Below are positions 58,924 to 64,000 of a DNA stretch of 64,000 nt, one piece after another. The notes under the pieces are model-generated. The model did not search any database. It was not told the origin of the DNA and saw only the letters and a list, made by a program, of their open reading frames with translations. The stretch comes from an uncultured Gemmiger sp. GTDB taxonomy: Bacteria; Bacillota; Clostridia; Oscillospirales; Ruminococcaceae. The stretch lies in assembly GCA_944386495.1 (NCBI GenBank), contig CALXBE010000003.1, forward strand, positions 62,001-126,000, read 5' to 3'. Within the stretch, counting starts at the first letter, position 1. The number at the start of each line of letters is the position of its first letter. The position numbers and the translations under genes were made by a program.

Positions 58924-59589
58924 TTATATAGTTCCCTTCTGGCCGAAGATGATTTCCGCCAGGGCCTGAGGAGTGTCCACTATGTACTCTGCTCCGGCCC
59001 GGTTCAGCTCCTCGAAGGTGCGGAATCCCCACAGCACTCCGATTGCTGGAAGGTACCCGTTATGGCCGGTGGCAATATCCACATCGCTGTCCCCCACAAA
59101 GATGGTGGTGGCCGGATCGGCCTCCATCTTCTCCATCAGCTGGAACAGTCCAGTGGGGTCCGGCTTGGGAGCCACTCCCTGCTTCCGGCCCTGGACGAAG
59201 GTGACCCTTCCCCCGAAATAGTGGCGTATCACCTGCCGGGCCATATCGTCGTCCTTGTTGGACAGCACCCCTACCGTCACATTTCCTTCCGAGAGGGCTT
59301 CCAGAAGGGGAAGGATTCCCGGGTAGGGAGCGGTCTTGTCCTCCTTATGGGCATCATACCGCCGCTGGAACTGGGCCAGGGCCGTTTCCAGGGTATGCGG
59401 GTCCCGCCGGTCGGGCGGGGTAAACCGCTCCACCAGCTTGGGAATCCCGTTTCCCACAAAGGTTTTGTATTCATCCATGGTATGGGTGGGCCATCCGTTC
59501 TGTTGGCAGACCCAGTTGGCCGCATCCCCCAAGTCATCGATGGTGTTCAGCAGGGTGCCGTCCAGGTCAAAAATCACAGTCTGATACAT
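58924..59589 (-). CDS. HAD-family phosphatase, phosphoglycolate phosphatase-like
   Basis: 221 residues. The four HAD motifs are visible: FDLDGTLLNT (7-16, nucleophile Asp8), VLSNKDDD, KPDPTG (Lys) and GDSDVDIATG. The cap domain is of the Gph/PGP type. Such enzymes remove phosphate from 2-phosphoglycolate or other small phosphate esters; the substrate is not determined by sequence. Confidence 0.9.
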   Translation of the reverse strand: MYQTVIFDLDGTLLNTIDDLGDAANWVCQQNGWPTHTMDEYKTFVGNGIPKLVERFTPPDRRDPHTLETALAQFQRRYDAHKEDKTAPYPGILPLLEALSEGNVTVGVLSNKDDDMARQVIRHYFGGRVTFVQGRKQGVAPKPDPTGLFQLMEKMEADPATTIFVGDSDVDIATGHNGYLPAIGVLWGFRTFEELNRAGAEYIVDTPQALAEIIFGQKGTI

Positions 59590-59601
59590 TGTTCTTCCCT
59601 T

Positions 59602-61008
59602 TCACTGTATATTTTCTTTTCCCAACTCCCGGCGCAGGCCTTCTTTCAGAATGCTCCGCACCCGGAGATGCTGCCCCGCCGGCAGACGAATCCGCAGGGT
59701 CCCTCTGCCGTAGGGCATATTATAGGGGGTCTGGTAGAACCAGTACCCTGCATAGGGGGTGACCACCATTACCCGGTGATGGGTATACCCCTTTACATAT
59801 CTTACCAGAATCCGGTCCTCTCCCAGGCAGGTGACCCCCTCCCGGAAAAAGCCTTCCAGCTGGAAAAAGGCCCAGAACAGACAGAGAAGGACCAGCACCC
59901 CCAGTATCCAGCTGACCTGGGGCAGAGCCCACCGGCTGACCAGATAAAGGACCAGGGCTGTCCCCCCGCAGACCCCCGGAAAGGCCAGAAAAGCGGGAAT
60001 GCTCCGTTTTTTCAAAGGGACCACCCCCAGCTTGGTCCAGAGGGGGCAGTCGGGGATAAGGTCCTGGAGATAATGTTCCCGTCCCACCCGGTAAAGGCAG
60101 CAGGGCACATCCCCGCCCCCAAAGCTGCCCGCCTTGAGATAGATGGGGTAACATCGGGTGATCCGGGCCGCCGGGCCCTGGCGCATATCCACCGCAGTCA
60201 GATAGGAAAGATCTACGGTCCGGGTGACTTTGGTCAGGATTCCCGACTGGGTCCGGAGCTGGTGACCGTCCCCGGCCACCAAGAACCGGGCCGTCCGCAG
60301 TGCGCTTCCCATAAGGGCCCAGAGCCAAAGCAGCATGGCTATTGTCACCAGCCAGGCCAGACCGGCGGGAAGGAAGAGGGCCGCATACTCCTCCAACACT
60401 TCGATTTGGGAAAAAGCCGCCTGTTCCAGGCTCTGCCGGTCAATAAAAGCCAGCTGGTCCAACACCTGGGCAGTCTGCCGCCAGGTAAACATGACCAGCC
60501 AGACTCCTGCAAACAGGTTGGAGCTGACCGCCGCCAGCCCTACCCGGTCCAGTCCCTTGGGCCGGTAGACCCGGCTGCCGGGGGCAGGGCCTTTCATCAG
60601 GGCATCCGCCAGAGGCCGGGCATCCCGCCAGGGCAGGTAAAGCATGACCTTTCCCTTCTGATGGGCATAGTAGAGGGTCACCTGGGCGGCTCCCGCCATC
60701 CGCTGCAAAGGGCGGCGGTATACCTCCACACAGGCCAGGTCCTCAGGACGAAGGGTGATGACCCGGTGCCACCAAAGGCCGGTAGCCACCGTCAGCCCCT
60801 CCTCCCCCAGATGCCACCAGGCATTCTGCCAGATAAGAAGGCTGACTGCCCCCAGAATGAGAATCACCGCCGCCTCCGCAATGAGGGAGGTGATAAGCCC
60901 CGCCAGGTCAAACCGGACCAGGGCATTTATCAGGGGAAGCAGAAGGAGTATCCACCGCTCCTGGAACTGCTGAAGGGCATAGAATATATGGAACTGGTTA
61001 CGCTTCAT
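59602..61008 (-). CDS. Bacterial PH-domain membrane protein, YdbT-like
   Basis: 468 residues from the ATG at 61006-61008, which overlaps the upstream gene by 11 nt. Pairs of transmembrane helices alternate with bPH2 domains (about 55-150, 235-335 and 385-460; for example WWHRVITLRPEDLACVEVYRRP and RTVDLSYLTAVDMRQGPAARI). This is the build of B. subtilis YdbT, which with YdbS is linked to resistance to bacteriocins such as amylocyclicin. Exact role here unknown. Confidence 0.85.
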   Translation of the reverse strand: MKRNQFHIFYALQQFQERWILLLLPLINALVRFDLAGLITSLIAEAAVILILGAVSLLIWQNAWWHLGEEGLTVATGLWWHRVITLRPEDLACVEVYRRPLQRMAGAAQVTLYYAHQKGKVMLYLPWRDARPLADALMKGPAPGSRVYRPKGLDRVGLAAVSSNLFAGVWLVMFTWRQTAQVLDQLAFIDRQSLEQAAFSQIEVLEEYAALFLPAGLAWLVTIAMLLWLWALMGSALRTARFLVAGDGHQLRTQSGILTKVTRTVDLSYLTAVDMRQGPAARITRCYPIYLKAGSFGGGDVPCCLYRVGREHYLQDLIPDCPLWTKLGVVPLKKRSIPAFLAFPGVCGGTALVLYLVSRWALPQVSWILGVLVLLCLFWAFFQLEGFFREGVTCLGEDRILVRYVKGYTHHRVMVVTPYAGYWFYQTPYNMPYGRGTLRIRLPAGQHLRVRSILKEGLRRELGKENIQ

Positions 61009-61417
61009 CTTCCAGGCCCCTTCCCACCAGCCGGGCAATGGCCCGGGCGTCCATCTGGGTGATGGCCGGCAGCCACACCCCGCCGCTGGGAGTGGTGACC
61101 CGGACCAGGCAGCAGCCCAGCACCCGCATAAGAGGAGTGCTCATCCGGTAAAGACGGGCGCCCTGGTCCATGGGCAGGCAGATTTCCCATGGGAAGATGG
61201 TCCCGCCCCGGGCTAACAGCTGCTGTTCGGTAATATGGATTCGGATGGTGGCCATCCCGTACCGGGAAGCCAGAACGGTAAGCCCAAGCCAGGCCAGCCA
61301 GAACACCAGCCCCGGCCAGGGACTGAGGACGCCCAGCACCAGAGCAGGGATCAAACCCAGGACGGCCAGGTATCCTCCAAACAGGATAACCCCTCCAGGG
61401 ATAGGTGTCACTTCCAT
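60998..61417 (-). CDS. Bacterial PH-domain membrane protein, YdbS-like
   Basis: 139 residues from the ATG at 61415-61417 (AGAGGGG upstream). Two transmembrane helices (about 10-50) and one bPH2 domain (about 60-135, ITEQQLLARGGTIFPWEICLPMDQGARLYR). Length and order fit YdbS, with the YdbT-like gene downstream. A TATACT box at about 61454-61459 (minus strand) may be the promoter; its -35 is weak. Confidence 0.85.
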   Translation of the reverse strand: MEVTPIPGGVILFGGYLAVLGLIPALVLGVLSPWPGLVFWLAWLGLTVLASRYGMATIRIHITEQQLLARGGTIFPWEICLPMDQGARLYRMSTPLMRVLGCCLVRVTTPSGGVWLPAITQMDARAIARLVGRGLEDEA

Positions 61418-61545
61418 GGTCTGTCCCCCTCTGTGAAATTTCAGGTGTATCTTATAGTATAACATGGATGGTCCAAAATAAGAATGGGATAGGGAAATTT
61501 ACCTGTATTTTTTCCATCCCGGGAAAAAATACTCGCCCAAAAGGT

Positions 61546-61574
61546 TTGCACCAAACCGGGTTTCGTGGTATTAT
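61546..61574 (+). promoter_or_regulatory. Promoter of uppP
   Basis: TTGCAC (61546-61551) and TATTAT (61569-61574) at 17 bp, 50 nt before the ATG. Confidence 0.82.
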
Positions 61575-61624
61575 GACAATATGTGTCAGGCGCAGCTTTG
61601 CGCCGTCGGAAGGAGGATTTGCCC

Positions 61625-62527
61625 ATGCCCTTGTACGAGATCCTGAAAGCCGTTGCCTACGGCATTATTGAAGGGATCACCGAATGGCTTCCCATCAGCA
61701 GTACCGGACATATGATCCTGGCTGAGCTGGTGCTCAAGTTCCAGCTTTCGGATGCCTTTATGGAGATGTTCCGGGTGGTCATCCAGCTGGGAGCCATCCT
61801 GGCAGTGGTGGTCCTCTACTGGGGCAAGCTCTGGCCCTTCAAGCTGACCCAGACGGTGGAACCCGCCCAGGGTGAAGCCATCGGGGACCCTGCCGCCCAC
61901 TGGCTGGCAGACCACATCCGGTGGCCGGTGATGCATCTCTGGTTCAAGATTCTGGCCGCCACCCTCCCCGCCTTGGTGCTGGGGCTTCTGCTGGACGACT
62001 GGATGGATGAACATCTGTACAACTATTTCGTCGTATCCATCATGCTCATTGTCTACGGCGTGGGCTTCCTTTGGGTGGAGCGCAAACCCCGCCCGGTCCG
62101 GCTGACCAAGCTGAGCCGGTTCACCTACAAGGATGCCCTCCTCATGGGATGCTTCCAGGTGCTGGCCATGGTTCCCGGCACCAGCCGGAGCGGCGCCACC
62201 ATTCTGGGCGCCATCCTGATCGGGATCAGCCGTCCCCTGGCTGCTCAGTTCAGCTTCTTCATGGCCATCCCGGTCATGTTCGGGGCCTCTATCCTGAAAA
62301 TTGCCAAGTTTGTCATCCAGGGCAACGCCCTGGACGGAGTGGAGATCACCGTTCTGCTCACCGGTTCCCTGGTGGCATTTTTGGTCAGCCTGGTCTGCAT
62401 CCGGTTCCTGATGAACTATGTGCGGAACCACAGCTTCAAGGTGTTCGGCTGGTACCGGATCGTGCTGGGCGTGGCAGTTCTTGTCACCGGCGTGGTCCTT
62501 GCCGCACTTGGCCAGCCCATTACCTGA
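61625..62527 (+). CDS. uppP: Undecaprenyl-diphosphatase
   Basis: 300 residues from the ATG at 61625 (GGAAGGAGG upstream). UppP (BacA) converts undecaprenyl diphosphate to the monophosphate so that the carrier can be reused in wall synthesis; excess gives bacitracin resistance. The two signature motifs are intact: EGITEWLPISSTGHM (16-30) and PGTSRSGATI. About eight hydrophobic segments. Confidence 0.96.
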   Translation: MPLYEILKAVAYGIIEGITEWLPISSTGHMILAELVLKFQLSDAFMEMFRVVIQLGAILAVVVLYWGKLWPFKLTQTVEPAQGEAIGDPAAHWLADHIRWPVMHLWFKILAATLPALVLGLLLDDWMDEHLYNYFVVSIMLIVYGVGFLWVERKPRPVRLTKLSRFTYKDALLMGCFQVLAMVPGTSRSGATILGAILIGISRPLAAQFSFFMAIPVMFGASILKIAKFVIQGNALDGVEITVLLTGSLVAFLVSLVCIRFLMNYVRNHSFKVFGWYRIVLGVAVLVTGVVLAALGQPIT

Positions 62528-62545
62528 ATTTGACCCTGATTTGCC

Positions 62546-62575
62546 TTGACAATCCCCCTTCTTTCAACCTATAAT
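62546..62575 (+). promoter_or_regulatory. Promoter of mgtE, embedded in the uppP terminator
   Basis: TTGACA (62546-62551) and TATAAT (62570-62575), 18 bp apart. The spacer is the left arm of the terminator hairpin and the -10 box is its loop. Transcripts from here start near 62582 and contain only the right arm, so they escape the terminator. Confidence 0.85.
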
Positions 62576-62602
62576 GTGGGTTGGAAGAGGGGGATTTTTT
62601 CT
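62551..62602 (+). terminator. Terminator of uppP
   Basis: Left arm 62551-62569 (AATCCCCCTTC...CAACC), loop TATAATGTG, right arm 62579-62596 (GGTTGGAAGAGGGGGATT), one bulge and one wobble, then TTTTTTC. Starts 24 nt after the uppP stop. Confidence 0.85.
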
Positions 62603-62805
62603 TTTTCCTTTCCCCCGAAAAATCCTTCAAACCAAAGGAACTGTGAGGTGAACTGCAAACTATGGATAACCCTCGACGAAGGGGCGATGAGCCTTATCCC
62701 AGGGCAGCTCACCCCATCCAGCCATAAGGCAGACAGGGCTGCTGTTCCCTTTTGAGGGATAGGCAGATCGCCTCCTTTTACCGTTATGAAAGGAGGAACT
62801 GACCA
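62582..62805 (+). promoter_or_regulatory. Structured mgtE leader with ribosome-binding-site hairpin (candidate riboswitch)
   Basis: A 224-nt leader. Stem A: GGTGA-CTGC (62647-62656) with GCAG-TCACC (62704-62713). Inside it, GGATAA (62664-62669) with TTATCC (62694-62699) and CCCT/AGGG (62670-62683). Further on, TCCCT/AGGGA near 62747-62760. At the 3' end CCTCCTTT (62771-62778) pairs with AAAGGAGG (62789-62796), the ribosome binding site of mgtE. An alternative pairing GGGGCGAT (62681-62688) with ATCGCCTC (62767-62774) would compete with that hairpin. This is the logic of a translational riboswitch. It lacks the M-box conserved words. Confidence 0.7.
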
Positions 62806-64000
62806 ATGGATAAACAAAATCTGCTGGAAATGATTTTCCGCAAAAAATATGAAGAGTACCGGGAAGCCACCGAGGAGCTTCAGCCTGCGGACCTGGCCCG
62901 TATTCTGGACCAGATGGACAAGAACAACCGTCTGGTGGCCTTCCGTCTTCTGAAAAAGGATGTGGCCACCGAGGCCTTCGCCTACATGGACCCGGATATC
63001 CGGATGGACATGGTGGAGGGCTTTACCGATGCAGAGTTGATGCGGGCTCTGGAACGGATGAGCCTGGACGATGCCACCGACCTGCTGGAGGATATGCCCG
63101 CCAGCGTGGTAAAGCGGGTACTGGCCCAGTCCGACCCCAAGACCCGGGAGAGCCTGAACCGGCTGCTCCACTACCCGGAGGACAGTGCCGGCAGCATTAT
63201 GACCCCCGAGTATGTACGGCTGAGAAGCACCCAGACCGTCACCGAGGCCCTGAACACCATCCGTCAGGTGGGCAACAAGGCCGAGACCGTCTACACCTGC
63301 TTTGTAGTGCTCCGCAGCCGGCTGGTGGGTGTAGTCTCCGCCAAGGACCTGCTCCTGGCAAACCCGGACGACAAGATTGCCGACATTATGGATGATAACA
63401 TCATCTTCTGCCGGGTCACCGATGACCAGGAATATGTTTCCCGGGAAATGCAGCGTTACGGCTTTATGACCATGCCCATCGTGGACAACGAAGGGATGAT
63501 GGTGGGTATTGTCACCATGGACGATGCGGTGGATGTTCTGACTGAGGAATCCACCGAGGATATGCAGAAGATGGCCGCCATTCTTCCCGACGATGATGCA
63601 GGCAGCTACTTCAACACCAGCGTATGGGTCCACGCCAAGCAGCGTATTCCCTGGCTGCTCATCCTCATGCTCTCCGCCACCTTTACCGGTCTGGTCACCC
63701 AGCATTACGAGGCGGCCTTTACCGCTCTGCCCCTGCTGGTCAGCTTTATGCCCATGCTGATGGACACCGGCGGCAACTGCGGCAACCAGAGCAGCACCCT
63801 TATGGTCCGCGGCCTGGCCCTGGGCGAGGTCTCCACCGGGGACTTCCTCAAGGTACTGCGGAAGGAACTGGGAGTTGCCCTTATTGTAGGTTCCGTCCTG
63901 GGTGTGGTAAACGGTCTGCGCATCTTTATTATGTACCGTTCCAGCTATCCCAACGACATTGTCAACTATGTGCTGGTGGTAAGCATCAGCCTCTTCTTTG
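62806..64000 (+). CDS. mgtE: Magnesium transporter MgtE (3' end outside window)
   Basis: The first 398 codons are present and the frame is open to the window edge. The ATG is 9 nt after AAAGGAGG. Order: an N-terminal helical domain (about 1-125, MDKQNLLEMIFRKKYEEY), two CBS domains (about 130-250, SAGSIMTPEYVRLRSTQTVTEAL and MPIVDNEGMMVGIVTMDDAVDVL), then the first transmembrane helices from about 270 with the conserved PLLVSFMPMLMDTGGNCGNQSSTLMVRGLA. In known MgtE channels the N and CBS domains close the pore when magnesium is high. Confidence 0.95.
   Translation, partial: MDKQNLLEMIFRKKYEEYREATEELQPADLARILDQMDKNNRLVAFRLLKKDVATEAFAYMDPDIRMDMVEGFTDAELMRALERMSLDDATDLLEDMPASVVKRVLAQSDPKTRESLNRLLHYPEDSAGSIMTPEYVRLRSTQTVTEALNTIRQVGNKAETVYTCFVVLRSRLVGVVSAKDLLLANPDDKIADIMDDNIIFCRVTDDQEYVSREMQRYGFMTMPIVDNEGMMVGIVTMDDAVDVLTEESTEDMQKMAAILPDDDAGSYFNTSVWVHAKQRIPWLLILMLSATFTGLVTQHYEAAFTALPLLVSFMPMLMDTGGNCGNQSSTLMVRGLALGEVSTGDFLKVLRKELGVALIVGSVLGVVNGLRIFIMYRSSYPNDIVNYVLVVSISLFF

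Noticed and set aside
62582..62805. M-box (ykoK) magnesium riboswitch
   Set aside because: The expected place and gene, but I could not find the conserved GGTGAGGCTCC, GCTGCTGCCC or AATGGGTCAACAG words. Kept as an unclassified leader instead.

Overview
This is a GC-rich, gene-dense 64 kb chromosome segment from a spore-forming Firmicute, most likely Clostridia of the Oscillospiraceae type. The evidence is dipicolinate synthase spoVFAB, a clostridial S10 ribosomal operon, canonical TTGACA/TATAAT promoters with 17-bp spacing, strong AGGAGG ribosome binding sites and a PF06541 membrane protein. The genus is not determined. No phage, insertion sequence or CRISPR array is visible; the region is core chromosome with some lineage-specific genes.

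Layout. 1-6.4 kb (minus): S10 ribosomal operon from rpsJ to the start of rplE, with a 335-nt leader and a second structured gap before rplC. 6.6-10 kb (minus): rqcH, then DUF1858-trmK-Nif3. 10-13.4 kb (minus): a DUF2142 membrane protein, a zinc-ribbon protein and a small sigma factor. 13.6-15.7 kb (plus): tRNA-Leu(CAA), a lipoprotein, and a DUF3796/XRE pair behind a palindromic operator. 15.7-17.5 kb (minus): PAP2 phosphatase and metallophosphoesterase. 17.6-20.5 kb (plus): AlaX-like editing protein, trmB and a PF06541 protein. 20.6-25 kb (minus): rpiB, then cupin / LacAB-type isomerase / sortase B, then a large membrane protein. 25-30.4 kb (minus): ftsZ and a coiled-coil protein, and spoVFA-spoVFB-murA behind a sigma-K-like promoter. 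30.9-32.3 kb (plus): murC. 32.4-36.9 kb (minus): PsiE-like protein, an atypical hisH-hisF pair, an NSS transporter and two small acidic membrane proteins. 37-46.2 kb (minus): one operon pheA-aroB-aroC-aroEK(fusion)-aroQ-aroF-aroA-tyrA-WYL regulator that covers the shikimate pathway and the Phe/Tyr branch. 46.3-47.9 kb (minus): plsC and two hypothetical genes. 48-50.3 kb (plus): YesL-like protein and a C39-fold protein lacking the expected cysteine. 50.3-55.5 kb (minus): sdaAB-sdaAA, an ABC exporter, and a surface SGNH hydrolase with a Pro-Thr tandem repeat. 55.6-57.8 kb: an ECF S-component divergent from a MocR/PdxR regulator. 57.8-61.4 kb: an anchored extracytoplasmic protein, a HAD phosphatase and a pair of bacterial PH-domain proteins. 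61.6-64 kb (plus): uppP, then a promoter embedded in the uppP terminator, a structured leader that can hide its ribosome binding site, and mgtE running off the window.

The most interesting signals are: (1) the mgtE leader, which does not look like the M-box but has riboswitch-like logic; (2) the hisHF pair, in which the second catalytic Asp of HisF is Gln; (3) the 14-bp perfect inverted repeat on the -10 box of the DUF3796/XRE operon; (4) the probable sporulation-linked murA; and (5) the MocR/ECF pair that suggests vitamin B6 uptake.
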